This document shows, one piece after another, positions 33,831-45,780 of a DNA stretch of 64,000 nt. The DNA lies in assembly GCF_040958095.1 (NCBI RefSeq), contig NC_091152.1, positions 14,666,266 through 14,730,265 on the forward strand. The letters run 5' to 3'. This stretch comes from Procambarus clarkii (Eukaryota > Arthropoda > Malacostraca > Decapoda > Cambaridae). Numbering within the stretch: the stretch's first letter is position 1; the number at the start of each line of letters is the position of its first letter. Below the pieces are notes generated by a model. The model was not told the DNA's origin. It did not search any database and was given only the letters and a program-made list of their open reading frames with translations. The position numbers and the translations under genes were made by a program.

Positions 33831-33941
33831 CTCTATTTGTCCTCTCAACCCCTTCACCCTACTTCACGTCGCCTATCCTTCAGTCACGGTTACATTACCC
33901 TCTGTCTCGTTTTCTATCCTGAGCCCCTCTCCGTCTCTCTC

Positions 33942-34030
<89 letters not shown>

Positions 34031-35023
34031 CACTGCTTACGCCTATCGCTTTCCTCTAATCTTATCTCTTATCCATCCTACTATTATCTCCAACACCTGT
34101 AGACCACTGAACTCTGTGTTCTTCTTTATCATCCTCTCCTCAAACATTTCTCTTCATTCTTCCCTTTTCTAACTTTTCTCTTATGTCACTTCTAAACCGT
34201 CTTTTCTCATCCTTCTAACCACCAAACCACCACTTATTTCTCTCTGTAAACGCGTGTTCTTCAATGACTCTCACTCACCATCTCTCCTATGTGCTCATCT
34301 TTTCCCACAACTCCCCACATTTCATTTTTCAAATTCCTTTCCCAACCAACTTCTAAGACCACTCCGTCCAAACTCCACCCACACTCACACCCACTCACCC
34401 GCACATCCACCCGCTCACCCACACACCCATTGACCTCTTTACCTACAAATGTTTGCATAATTTCTTTTTTTTCTCTCTCTCTATCTTGTATCGTATCAAC
34501 CTCTCCCGTTGTCATTCAGTTTACCAATCTTAGCTTTATCTTCTGTCATCTCTCCCCTACTTTTATCTTCTATTCTTCCCTTCTCTATTTCCCTCTCATC
34601 AATTCACCCACCTACCATTCCATTAACTTGCCTGCCGAACAATCAGCTTGCCCACTCATACACTCATTCGAACCAGCAGTAATTCGACTCCTGCAGTCCC
34701 CCTGCCCCCCCCCTCTCTCTCTCTCTCTTTAATGACTATGATTCACTGGAGATAACGAGCGAGTCTTGGTAACGAAGAAGCGCCTCAGACGTGACTTCGA
34801 TAACAATAAACCAGAGTAGCGCTGATCTCGCAGTTCACATCGTTAAAGGAATCTTAGCGAATACAACTTTATCAACATTAAATCACACAATTATCTGCAG
34901 AGATCAGTTTAAATGTATCGAACAAGAAGTGACCGTTGCTACTTTGTCATTTTCGTTTAAGTTATATGTTAAAAGTTGTATGTAAATACTGATTAAAAGA
35001 GAGACGGCGTGTTTTGTGCAAGG
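33831..35023. other. Pyrimidine-rich DNA with a CT microsatellite
   Basis: A pure CT tract lies at about 33945-34026. From 34027 to 34730 the strand stays C/T-rich without a clear period. The rest is unique, and no gene is recognised. Confidence 0.6.
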
Positions 35024-35277
35024 GGAGCCGGACGGCCGAGCGGACAGCACGCTGGACTAGTGATCCTGTGGTCCTGGGTTCGATCCCAGGCGCCGGGCCA
35101 AGAACCAATGGGCAGAGTTTCTTTCACCCTATGCCCCCTGTTACCTAGCAGTAAATAGGTACCTGGATGGGTGTTAGTCAGCTATCACGGGCTGCTTCCT
35201 GGGGGAGGAGGCCTGGTCGAGGACCGGGCCGCGGGGACACTAAAACCCCGAAATCATCTAAAGATAACCTCAAGATA
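35024..35277 (+). mobile_element. SINE-B, full length (tail type 2)
   Basis: Same architecture as 3316-3564: head with 'ggccgagcggacagcacgct' and B-box 'gggttcgatccc', body 'gttacctagcagtaaatagg' and 'cgggctgcttcctggggg', tail ggcctggtcgaggaccgggc ending 'aagataacctcaagata'. It is the cleanest SINE-B here. Confidence 0.9.
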
Positions 35278-36145
35278 GGGTTCTACGGAAAATTCTCATA
35301 GATATATATAAATATGAATATAGAGAGCAGCACTGTGCTGTGTCATTGGAGCCGTTAAAGACCCATAGAGAGAACAATTCAGAGGGAAACAATTAAGCTT
35401 ATTAAAGGAGAGAGGTTAGAGGAAGGGAACCAGTCGTGTGTAATTATGGCTTTTCGCGGATTCCTCCCAGATACCTGGGTCTGCCTGGCGGATTCCTGGC
35501 GGATTCCCGGAGGATTGCTGGTGGATTCCCGACGAATTAATTATGTATTTCAGTCTCATACAGAATTGCTAGCGGATTTTATATTCTAGCTGACGGATTC
35601 ATGAAGACATTATTGATGGATTCAAGTTGTCCATGTTGGTAGTGGAATTTTTTAGTGGATTATTAAATTTTTGTGGCGTTTTATAAGACGAGTTATAGGG
35701 GCATCTAGTGGATTTTGTCGACTCAATAGTCCATTATATTTGATTCTTGAAGAATTAATAAATTCTTGAATATTACGATTTGCTTCTTCGGAATTATTGG
35801 TGGATTCCTGTATTTCCAACCTCCGTGAACTCCGTCTGTGGTTCCCAGGCAGGGGGGAAGGGAGGGGGGAAGGGAGGGGGAGGGGTCCAACACCTTCTGA
35901 TGATTCTCAAAAGGGATTTTTTTCCGAACGCCTTTTGTCATTTCATAAAAACTGGGGGGGGGGGGCACTGGTGCACATAAAGTCTACGGAAACCCATCTT
36001 CACGTTTCACTATATAAATGCGATACCAGCCCTGAATGTTGTCGAGGAAATCATTCTCAAAATGTTGTACAAAAGTAGTTATAAACGATGTGAGTGATTC
36101 TCGGGATATTATTTTTTTGTATAGCTCCAGATGACACTACTCTTA
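35278..36145. other. Unassigned DNA with a loose 'cggattcc' repeat
   Basis: Between about 35455 and 35820 'ggattc' or 'ggatt' recurs about a dozen times at uneven spacing, probably an old decayed repeat. A G-rich segment lies at 35848-35887. Confidence 0.5.
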
Positions 36146-36475
36146 TTCCCACACTCCTCTTTATTGACACCCCCTCTCACCCCCACACTCCTACATACTG
36201 ACACCCCCTCTCACCCCCACACTCCTACATACTGACACCCCCTCTCACCCCCACACTCCTACATACTGACACTCTCACCCCCACATACTGACACCCCCTC
36301 TCACCCCCACACTCCTACATACTGACACCCCCTCTCACCTCCACACTCCTACATACTGACACCCCCACACTCCTACATACTGACACACCCTCTCACCCCC
36401 ACACTCCTACATACTGACACCCCCTCTCACCCCCACACTCCTACATACTGACACACCCTCTCACCCCACCCTCTC
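36146..36475. repeat. 34-bp minisatellite (acactcctacatactgacac)
   Basis: Roughly nine units of 'cacactcctacatactgaca' plus 'ccccctctcaccc', with two shortened units. Confidence 0.9.
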
Positions 36476-36785
36476 CGCATGGATGCTCCCCCCCCACCTA
36501 TTCTACTCTCCCCATTAACATTTTCTACCCCATTTTTCACTCAAGCCATCACCATTGGTGTCCCAGCCCTTACAAGCACCCTTAGTCTGTTAAAATAATT
36601 AGAACTCTGTAATTTGTTTTCGTAAATATGTTATTAGTTCCCCATGGAATTTGCTGTGTAAGCTTTGAAATTATATACAGAAAACGTGATGAAGGATTAA
36701 TGGGAAAAGCATTCATTTTTTGTAAGTCAATTGAGGTAACTATGAGGAGAACGCTCTAAGCCGACAGGCCTATATAGGACTGGGA
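36476..36785. other. Unassigned spacer
   Basis: Unique DNA. Confidence 0.5.
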
Positions 36786-36880
36786 AGATGGTGGGCAATA
36801 ATGGTTTCAATATAACTGGACCACGGGGGATCGAACGCCGTCCTGCAGCTAGCGACGCCGTCGCTATTCCGACCAGTCCA
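36786..36880 (-). mobile_element. SINE-D-related tRNA-like fragment
   Basis: On the minus strand 'ggcgttcgatccccc' is a good B-box, and the upstream 'gtcggaatagcgacggcgtc' resembles the SINE-D head. Similarity is partial. Confidence 0.45.
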
Positions 36881-37146
36881 TATGGCTGGTTCAATCAAGT
36901 AAGGAGTACTAGAGTAAGAATCACCGCTCAAGTGTCGTTTAAAAATTTAGGTATGGCTTCCCTAAGTTCCCGAGACTTAGAACTTAGCTCGTCCATCTTG
37001 CTTGCTCAACTCGCCCAAGTTTGTTAAAAAATTGGGCCTCGTATTTCAGCCGCTGACTTATCCAAGTTTAGCCTGGCTCGCCCCCCCCCCCCTTAACTCT
37101 CTCTCTTTTCTTAAATAGTTTCATGATAGTTAAATCCTTTCGCCTG
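36881..37146. other. Unassigned spacer
   Basis: Unique DNA with a C-run at about 37080. Confidence 0.5.
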
Positions 37147-38340
37147 ACCTACTCCCCTGCCAGACCTTACCTGACCTGCTCCTCCCCTGCCAGACCTTAC
37201 CTGACCTGCACCTCCCCTGACCTGCTCCTCCCCTGCCAGACCTTACCTGACCTGCTCCTCCCCTGCCAGACCTTACCTGACCTGCACCTCCCCTGACCTG
37301 CTCCTCCCCTGCCAGACCTTACCTGCCAGATGTCCCCTGACCTGCTCCACCCCTGCCAGACCTTACCTGACCTGCTCCTCCCCTGCCAGACCTCACCTGA
37401 CCTGCTCCTCCCCTGCCAGACCTCATCTGACCTGCTCCTCCCCTGTCAGACCTTACCTGACCTGCTCCTCCCCTGCCAGACCTCACCTGACCTGCTCCTC
37501 CCCTGCCAGACCTTACCTGACCTGCTCCTCCCCTGCCAGACCTCACCTGACCTGCACCTCCCCTGCCAGACCTCACCTTACCTGCTCCTTCCCTGCCAGA
37601 CCTCCCCTGACCTGCTCCTCCCCTGCCAGACCTTACCTGACCTGCACCTCCCCTGCCAGACCTTACCTGCCAGACGTCCCCTGACCTGCTCCACCCCTGC
37701 CAGACCTTACCTGACCTGCTCCTCCCCTGCCAGACCTCACCTGACCTGCTCCTCCCCTGCCAGACCTCACCTGACCTGCTCCTCCCCTGTCAGACCTTAC
37801 CTGACCTGCTCCTCCCCTGCCAGACCTCACCTGACCTGCTCCTCCCCTGCCAGACCTTACCTGACCTGCTCCTCCCCTGCCAGACCTCACCTGACCTGCA
37901 CCTCCCCTGCCAGACCTCACTTGACCTGCTCCTCCCCTGCCAGACCTTACCTGACCTGCTCCTCCCCTGCCAGACCTTACCTGACCTGCTCCTCCCCTGC
38001 CAGACCCCTGACCTGCACCTCCCCTGCCAGACCTCACCTGACCTGCTCCTCCCCTGCCAGACCTTACCTGACCTGCACCTCTCCTGCCAGACCTCACCTG
38101 TCCTGCTCCTCCCCTGCCAGACCTCCCCTGACCTGCTCCCCCCCCCCTGCCAGACCTCCCCTGTCCTGCTCCTCCCCTGCCAGACCTCCCCTGACCTGCA
38201 CCTCCCCTGCCAGACCTTATCTGTCCTGCACCTCCCCTGCCAGACCTTACCTGACCTGCACCTCACCTGCCAGACCTTACCTGACCTGCACCTCCCCTGC
38301 CAGACCTCAGCTAACCTGCTCCTCCCCTGCCAGACCTGCC
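37147..38340. repeat. 30-bp minisatellite with 344-bp higher-order unit
   Basis: About 40 units of 'cctgacctgctcctcccctg' plus 'ccagaccttac/ccagacctcac'. 'acctgccaga(t/c)gtcccctg' occurs at 37321 and 37665, and the order of variants after each is nearly the same, showing block duplication. The 30-bp period keeps frames open on both strands; treated as non-coding. Confidence 0.95.
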
Positions 38341-38979
38341 CCAACTTCCCCTGCTCCTTCTACTCCACAGCCCAGGGCTCTGCTCCCTGGCAGGCCAGAC
38401 ATTCCTGCTCCCAACTCCAAGCATCCTTTTGTCCTCTCATCCTCACATTCTGGTCCCAGCTTGCCTGCCCCTCCCTTTCTCTCACTCCCCCTCCCTTTCT
38501 CTCACTTCCCCTCTCCCCTCACTGCCTCTCCCTTTCTCTCACTTCCCCTCTCCCCTCACTGCCCCTCCCTTTCTCTCACTTCTCCTCTCCCCTCACTGCC
38601 CCTCCCTTTCTCTCACTTCCCCTCTCCCCTCACTGCCTCTCCCTTTCTCTCACTTCTCCTCTCCCCTCACTGCCCCTCCTCTCTCTCTCCTCACTCCCTC
38701 TCTCTCCTCACTCCCTCTCTCTCCTACCCACCTTTAGCCTTAACAAAGCTTCCAGGGAGAAGGCTAGCCACCTCTTAACTCTCAGAGAGACATTAACTCT
38801 CCCTCCTCCTCCTCCTCCCTCCTCTCACCCACACATCCTCCTCCTTCATCCACCACCGCGTCTACAGCATCCACCACAGTTTTCTCCCATCATCCAGCAT
38901 CCACCACTCGCCAGTGTTCAATATTACCCGACATCGCATATCTGCCTGTCTCCAGTCTCGACATTATCCTCTCATCCAT
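38341..38979. repeat. CT-rich ~36-bp repeat and unique DNA
   Basis: About seven imperfect units of 'cctccctttctctcacttcc' plus 'cctctcccctcactgc' lie between 38470 and 38735; the rest is unique. Confidence 0.75.
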
Positions 38980-39440
38980 CAGCATCCTCCAACATTCAGT
39001 AGCACTCATCCACCAGCATCCTCCAACATCCAGTAGCAGTCATCCACCAGCATCCTCCAACATCCAGTAGCAGTCATCCACCAGCATCCTCCAACATCCA
39101 GTAGTACTCATCCACCAGCATCCTCCAACATCCAGTAGCACTCATCCACCAGCATCCTCCAACATTCAGTAGCACTCATCCACCAGCATCCTCCAACATT
39201 CAGTAGCACTCATCCACCAGCATCCTCTAACATCCAGTAGCAGTCATCCACCAGCATCCTCCAACATCCAGTAGCAGTCATCCACCAGCATCCTCCAACA
39301 TCCAGTAGCAGTCATCCACCAGCATCCTCTAACATCCAGTAGTACTCATCCACCAGCATCCTCCAACATCCAGTAGCAGTCATCCACCAGCATCCTCCAA
39401 CATCCAGTAGCAGTCATCCACCAGCATCCAACCGCAGCCG
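38980..39440. repeat. 34-bp minisatellite (catccaccagcatcctccaa)
   Basis: About 13 units of 'catccaccagcatcctccaa' plus 'catccagtagcagt', with CAGT/CACT/TACT alternation at the end. Confidence 0.9.
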
Positions 39441-39496
39441 TCTTAATTTTTCCTTGTTAAGTCTCCCACAGCGCGAGGAGCAGGTAACCTCGCACT

Positions 39497-39612
39497 ATAC
39501 TCACCTAATTGTGCTTGCGGGGGTTGAGCTCTGGCTCTCTGGTCCCGCCTCTCAACTGTCAATCAACAGGTGTACAGGTTCCTGACCCTGTACACCTGTT
39601 GATTGACAGTTG
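39497..39612 (-). mobile_element. LINE tail (type 1) forming a perfect 26-bp inverted repeat
   Basis: A minus-strand type-1 tail (39497-39578) ends in CAACTGTCAATCAACAGGTG plus TACAGG. The same 26 bases occur inverted at 39587-39612 across an 8-base loop. The two arms are identical, so the event is recent or maintained. Confidence 0.8.
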
Positions 39613-40261
39613 ATTGATGTATTAAAACAACGCACAACGTTGCGGTTACGTCGCTTGTTTGCTGAGAATCGCTTCTCTTAACTACCCATTAGAGGCCTGG
39701 AGAATATCGCGGTTAAGTGCCGTCTGGAGTGACCCTCAAGTGGATTACTTCGGATCTTTCCTATAAAGAGGTACTTGGCCCTGAAAGTTCAAGTTCATAT
39801 GTTAAGATATACGTGACCACTGATGCTCAAACGGCAGTCAAAATGGCAGTCAAAAGTTCCCGGAGAGCCTCGCGTCTGCCAACTTTGGCCACTTGCCGGT
39901 TAAGAAAGGGGGGAGATGGGGGGAGGGGGGGGGGTGGAGAGGACACACACACACAGGGGGACAGGTAGACCGTGAACATCATGAGATAGAGGGGAGAATA
40001 CCCCGTGTGGTGGAGTTAGCGTTGGTGGTGGTTGACTGGGGAATCGTAGGTCGCTAAAGCGTAATAATACTTTCAATAATAATAATTATAATGGGTGTAA
40101 TAATACTATGTGCTGGCGAACACCCACCGCTGGGGTTCGAATAATTAGTTAATTATTTACGTATTTTATTGTTTTTTCTCTCTACTTTTCAAACTTAGAT
40201 TTTGTTTCATTTCCAGTGATGACTTTACTTATTTACATTGACGATTTATTTACTTGAGTTC
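39613..40261. other. Unassigned spacer
   Basis: Unique DNA with a G-run near 39915-39935 and AT-rich sequence to the right. No gene recognised. Confidence 0.5.
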
Positions 40262-41535
40262 GTCTGGAACTGGCCACAACAGAGGTCTGGAACTGGCCAC
40301 AACAGAGGTCTGGAACTGGCCACAACAGAGGTCTGGAACTGGCCACAACAGAGGTCTGGAACTGGCCACAACAGAGGTCTGGAACTGGCCACAACAGAGG
40401 TCTGGAACTGGCCACAACAGAGGTCTGGAACTGGCCACAACAGAGGTCTGGAACTGGCCACAACATAGGTCTGGAACTGGCCACAACAGAGGTCTGGAAC
40501 TGGCCACAACAGAGGTCTGGAACTGGCCACAACAGAGGTCTGGAACTGACCACAACATAGGTCTGGAACTGGCCACAAGAGGTCTGGAACTGGCCACAAC
40601 AGAGGTCTGGAACTGGCCACAACAGAGGTCTGGAACTGGCCACAACAGAGGTCTGGAACTGGCCACAACAGAGGTCTGGAACTGGCCACAACAGAGGTCT
40701 GGAACTGGCCACAACAGAGGTCTGGAACTGGCCACAACAGAGGTCTGGAACTGGCCACAACATAGGTCTGGAACTGGCCACAACATAGGTCTGGAACTGG
40801 CCACAACAGAGGTCTGGAACTGACCACAACAGAGGTCTGGAACTGACCACAACATAGGTCTGGAACTGGCCACAACAGAGGTCTGGAACTGACCACAACA
40901 GAGGTCTGGAACTGGCCACAACAGAGGTCTGGAACTGACCACAACATAGGTCTGGAACTGGCCACAACAGAGGTCTGGAACTGGCCACAACATAGGTCTG
41001 GAACTGGCCACAACATAGGTCTGGAACTGGCCACAACAGAGGTCTGGAACTGGCCATAACAGAGGTCTGCAAATGACCACAACATAGGTCTGGAACTGGC
41101 CACAACAGAGGTCTGGAACTGGCCACAACAGAGGTCTGGAACTGGCCACAACAGAGGTCTGGAACTGGCCACAACATAGATCTGGAACTGGCCACAACAG
41201 AGGTCTGGAACTGACCACAACAGAGGTCTGGAACTGACCACAACAGAGGTCTGGAACTGACCACAACAGAGGTCTGGAAGTGGCCACAACAGAGGTCTGG
41301 ATCTGACCACAACAGAGGTCTGGAACTGGCCAGAACAGAGGTCTGGAACTGGCCAGAACAGAGGTCTGGAACTGACCACAACAGAGGTCTGGAACTGGCC
41401 ACAACAGAGATCTGGAACTGACCACAACAGTGGTCTGGAAGTGGCCACAACAGAGGTCTGGAACTGACCCCAACAGAGGTCTGGAACTGGCCAGAACAGA
41501 GGTCTGGAACTGACCACAGCAGAGGTCTGGAACTC
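40262..41535. repeat. 23-bp minisatellite (aggtctggaactggccacaa)
   Basis: About 55 units of 'aggtctggaactggccacaa' plus 'cag', with TAG/GAG and GGCC/GACC variants. Homogeneity is highest at the left; variants accumulate beyond 41000. All three frames are equivalent, so the minus-strand frames of over 400 codons (LCCGQFQTSV) are spurious. Confidence 0.95.
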
Positions 41536-41704
41536 GTACCTTCCTCCTGATTATCGACTTACTTCTCCCCTGGCGTATCCACTAATTCCCTGGAAGCTCT
41601 GAAAATCTTGTTGTCCTTCCGCAGTGATACCTTGCGCTTCAGCTCCGCGCAGCCCTGACTGTAGTCACGACCTACTCGTCCGAGAGTGAAGGAATCCTAA
41701 GACG
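41536..41704. other. Short spacer
   Basis: Unique sequence. Confidence 0.5.
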
Positions 41705-41850
41705 GCCTATTGGCCCACACGAGGCGGCTCCTATTGGCCCACACAAGGCGGCTCCTATTGGCCCACACGAGGCAGCTCCTATTGGCCCACACGAGGCGGC
41801 TCCTATTGGCCCACACGAGGCGGCTCCTATTGGCCCACACGAGGCGGCTC
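41705..41850. repeat. 24-bp repeat carrying ATTGG in each unit
   Basis: Six copies of 'cctattggcccacacgaggc' plus 'ggct'. Each holds ATTGG, the reverse of CCAAT. Confidence 0.9.
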
Positions 41851-42030
41851 AAACAATCCAGAAACCCATAAAACAATCCATTGATCCATGAAACAATCCA
41901 GTGATCCATGAACCAATCCAGTGATCCATGAACCAATCCAGTGATCCATAAACCAATCCAGTGATCCATGAAACAATCCAGTGATCCATGAAACAATCCA
42001 GTGATCCATAAACCAATCCAGTGACTGTTG
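41851..42030. repeat. 20-bp repeat (aaccaatccagtgatccatg)
   Basis: About eight units with 'gaaacaatcc', 'gaaccaatcc' and 'taaaccaatcc' variants. Confidence 0.9.
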
Positions 42031-42388
42031 TCCATTCATTTCACAATGACTGGAAATATGACAGTCTAGAAACTGTCAACGGAAGTTATAGTCCACAATG
42101 CCTTGACAAATGGCAAAGTCAATTACTCGTCTTCAAACGTTAGTTACAATTACTGGAAAATCTGGCAAAGTCAGGAATCTCATCTCAAAACTTCGAGTCC
42201 ATAAACCATGAAATTTGACCAAGTCCAGAATCTCCCCTCCAGAGGACTTGACTGTCCACACAGGCACCAAGAAATGACAAAGTCCCCAAACGGCTCAATT
42301 AATAATATGTCAACAGACCACAATAGTTACACATTACGAATCTACTGAACAAACTTAATAATCTGATCCACACAAATAATCATCCTTC
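42031..42388. other. Unassigned spacer
   Basis: Unique DNA; loose 'caaagtc' words only. Confidence 0.5.
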
Positions 42389-42445
42389 ATACATATTTAT
42401 ATGATGCTAATTTTGCGTAGTTGAACATCTTTGTATGTTCCCATG

Positions 42446-42523
<78 letters not shown>

Positions 42524-42582
42524 CATGGGACCATACAAAGATGTTCAACTACGCAAAATTAGCATCATATAAATATGTATAT
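42389..42582. repeat. Large palindrome with (TA)n centre
   Basis: The arm 'atacatatttatatgatgct' to 'ttcccatggtgtg' is inverted exactly, apart from one visible mismatch, on the other side of a (TA)n tract of about 70 bases (42450-42520). Each arm is about 61 bp outside the TA block. This can extrude as a cruciform or be the remains of a foldback element whose loop expanded. Confidence 0.9.
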
Positions 42583-42619
42583 ACAACAAACAGAAGCTTA
42601 ATAACCGCACCAACTGACT

Positions 42620-42687
<68 letters not shown>

Positions 42688-42917
42688 GCAAGGGGGGGGG
42701 GAGGAAGGTAGTGATGACTGAACAAGCAGTTACACAACACATAAATAATACTAATAATAATAATACAGCAAAATACCGCACAATAACTATAATGCGCGTG
42801 TATATAATGAAATTTAAAATACTGCACAATGAATCACATTGTAATAGAGGTACCTTGACACTTAAAGGTATGACCTTATCCAGCGTATCCAGTCTGAACT
42901 GGTCAGGCTGGGTCATA
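42583..42917. other. (CA)n microsatellite and spacer
   Basis: A CA tract at about 42623-42682, a short G-run, then AT-rich unique DNA. Confidence 0.7.
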
Positions 42918-43680
42918 ACATGATCCATGCAACAATCCACCGACCTATGCAACAATCCACCGACCTATGCAACAATCCACCGACCTATGCAACAATCCAC
43001 CGACCTATGCAACAGTCCACCGACCTATGCAACAATCCACCGACCTATGCAACAATCCACCGACCTATGCAACAATCCACCGACCTATGCAACAATCCAC
43101 CGACCTATGCAACAATCCACCGACCTATGCAACAATCCACCGACCTATGCAACAATCCACCGACCTATGCAACAATCCACCGACCTATGCAACAATCCAC
43201 CGACCTATGCAACAATCCACCGACCTATGCAACAATCCACCGACCTATGCAACAATCCACCGACCTATGCAACAATCCACCGACCTATGCAACAATTCAC
43301 CGACCTATGCAACAATCCACCGACCTATGCAACAATCCACCGACCTATGCAACAATCCACCGACCTATGCAACAATCCACCGACCTATGCAACAATCCAC
43401 CGACCTATGCAACAATCCACCGACCTATGCAACAATTCACCGACCTATGCAACAATCCACCGACCTATGCAACAATTCACCGACCTATGCAACAATCCAC
43501 CGACCTATGCAACAATCCACCGACCTATGCAACAATCCACCGACCTATGCAACAATCCACCGACCTATGCAACAATCCACCGACCTATGCAACAATTCGC
43601 CGACCTATGCAACAATCCACCGACCTATGCAACAATCCACCGACCTATGCAACAATCCACCGACCTATGCAACAATCCAG
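42918..43680. repeat. 20-bp minisatellite, extremely homogeneous (~38 units)
   Basis: 'caacaatccaccgacctatg' repeats almost without change; only a few units read 'cagtcc', 'aattcac' or 'aattcgc'. This is the most uniform array in the window, implying recent expansion or ongoing homogenisation. Three equivalent frames, not coding. Confidence 0.97.
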
Positions 43681-44333
43681 CCACCCAAACAATACTCTGA
43701 AAATCTCAAAAAAGGGAGGAAGGAAAGATGAGTGCGCGCGCGCTTTTTTGTGCGTTTGCGTGTGCGGGGCCTGCGCAGGAATATCCCTGATAACAAAAAC
43801 TGTGTGCGTGCCTGTGCACCTATGTGCGTGCACCTGTGTGCGTGCCTGAGCCTGTGCACTTGTGTGTGCCTGAACCTGTACACCTGTGTGCCTGAACCTG
43901 TGCACCTGTGTGCCTGAACGTGTGCACCTGTGTGCCTGAACCTGTGCACCTGAACCTGTGCACCTGTGTGCGTGAGTGCGTGCACCTGTGTGCGTGCCTT
44001 AGTGCGCGCAGGGGGTAGCTACACACCTTCCATCAAACTCAGACCATCACCAAACACTTCCAGGTCCATGTTACAACACTCTTCAGTCAAGTTACCACTT
44101 GTAACGGCCGGTTAAACCCTTCCCCACCACCACCAAACAAGGTTTCGGTGTTATCAACATGAATAGTTTGTAATTTCCTATATCAAGATCACACCAATTC
44201 TCCCTCAATAGGAATTCTGCGCCTACATGTATCAGTCTGACCCGTCATCGTAAGAACGACACTTTGTTAAAAGGACTCTTTTGAGATCGAAGATCTTAAT
44301 AGTTGAATAGTTTTACTGAACATCACTTGGAAT
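43681..44333. repeat. GTGCACCTG-rich repeat and spacer
   Basis: Between about 43800 and 44000 'cctgtgcacctgtgtgcctg' and variants are loosely tandem. The remainder to 44333 is unique. Confidence 0.7.
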
Positions 44334-44357
44334 GGAGAGAGAGAGAGAGAGAGAGAC

Positions 44358-44430
<73 letters not shown>

Positions 44431-44455
44431 GACAGAGACAGAGAGAGACAGAGAC

Positions 44456-44488
<33 letters not shown>
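44334..44488. repeat. (GA)n/(GACA)n microsatellite
   Basis: AG tract regularly interrupted by 'gaca'. Confidence 0.95.
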
Positions 44489-45093
44489 ATATATTAATCC
44501 AGGTAGGCACCGTCAACTCTGAGAGGCGGGGGAAAAACACGAGATAATTTCCCCAGCGAGCCTCCGACTCCTTTTAAAGTTTGCCAGCTGTAGCCCGGCC
44601 AGAAATAATAACATCCCAAGTTTAAAAAGAAGACGCGTCAATATCCGATATTCAAATATCCATTGTTGCACGGGGGAGGGAACGAGAGAGAGGAGGGTAG
44701 GGATGGAGGGAGGGAACGAGAGAGAGGAGGGTAGGGATGGAGGATAGAAAGTGAAGAGGAGATAGAAGGAACGAGATAGGATGCAAATGGATAGACCTCC
44801 GCACCGTCCTATACTGTTGAAAGCTAACAACAGATGAACGACGGGTCATATATGGAAATTTGAGGAGCAAATGAGTCTCAAAGACGTCAGAAAGAATTTG
44901 GCATTGTTAAGAGGTGTCAATAGGTGGAATAGGTGTGACGGAGATGTCCTTGAAACTATTTCGATTCAAAGTTTTTAATATAAATATGATGAAAGTGTGA
45001 GAAATGTGTCTTCGCATCAATTTAAGAACGTTCGGAAGGCGGGTCGGGATCTTAGCTGGACCCTGCAAGCACATCTAGGTGAGTGCGCGCGCG

Positions 45094-45098
<5 letters not shown>
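44489..45098. other. Unassigned spacer
   Basis: Includes a tandem pair of 'gagagaggagggtagggatgg' (44686-44741). No gene recognised. Confidence 0.5.
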
Positions 45099-45280
<182 letters not shown>

Positions 45281-45550
45281 GGGTGGTACGCGAACAAGGG
45301 GACACAGGTGGAAACTGAGTACCAAAATGAGCCACAGGGACGTTAAAAATATTTTTTTCAGTGTCAGAGTAGTTAACAGATGGAATGCATTAGGCAGTGA
45401 TGTGGTGGAGGCTGACTCCATACACAGTTTCAAATGTAGATATGATAGAGCCCAGTAGGCTCAGGAATCTGTACATCATTTGACTGACAGTTGAGAGGCG
45501 GGACCAAAGAGCCGAAACTCAACCCCCTCAAGCACAACTAGGGGAGTAGG
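45281..45550 (+). mobile_element. LINE 3' end, truncated
   Basis: Encodes [39 protein letters not shown] and DSIHSFKCRYDRAQ, followed by the type-1 tail with 'gggaccaaagagccgaaact' and 'agcacaactagggga'. Uninterrupted through the coding part. Confidence 0.9.
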
Positions 45551-45635
45551 TATCAGGAATTATAACCGAAACCGACGGTTAGAAAGGCGGGGTCCAAGAG
45601 CTAACAGCTCCATCCTGAAGGCACAAATAATAAAT
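45551..45635 (+). mobile_element. Tail type 3 fragment
   Basis: 'aggcggggtccaagagctaa' followed by 'cagctccatcctgaaggcac' and 'aaataataaatataaacaca'. The same tail ends the SINE at 55224-55486, and a related form lies antisense near 62080-62130. Confidence 0.65.
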
Positions 45636-45780
45636 ATAAACACACAGAGATCACACTAACGTGATGCATCAAATGAACAAAAGTCGATTAAGGCAGTGTC
45701 AGGGATGCTCCCGGACGCAGGTTCGAATCCTCATCACGGCCCTTGTGGATTTGTTCAATAAATATAAACACACCTGTTAA
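45636..45780 (+). mobile_element. SINE-C chimera: antisense tail joined to sense head
   Basis: 45643-45680 is the reverse of the SINE-C tail (cactaacgtgatgcatcaaa); 45683-45780 is the sense head with 'caggttcgaatcctc' and 'cccttgtggatttgttca'. Two truncated copies or an inversion event met here. Confidence 0.7.

Noticed and set aside
40233-41517. Minus-strand frames of about 405-423 codons (LCCGQFQTSVVASSRP)
   Set aside because: Translations of a 23-bp repeat open in all three minus frames.
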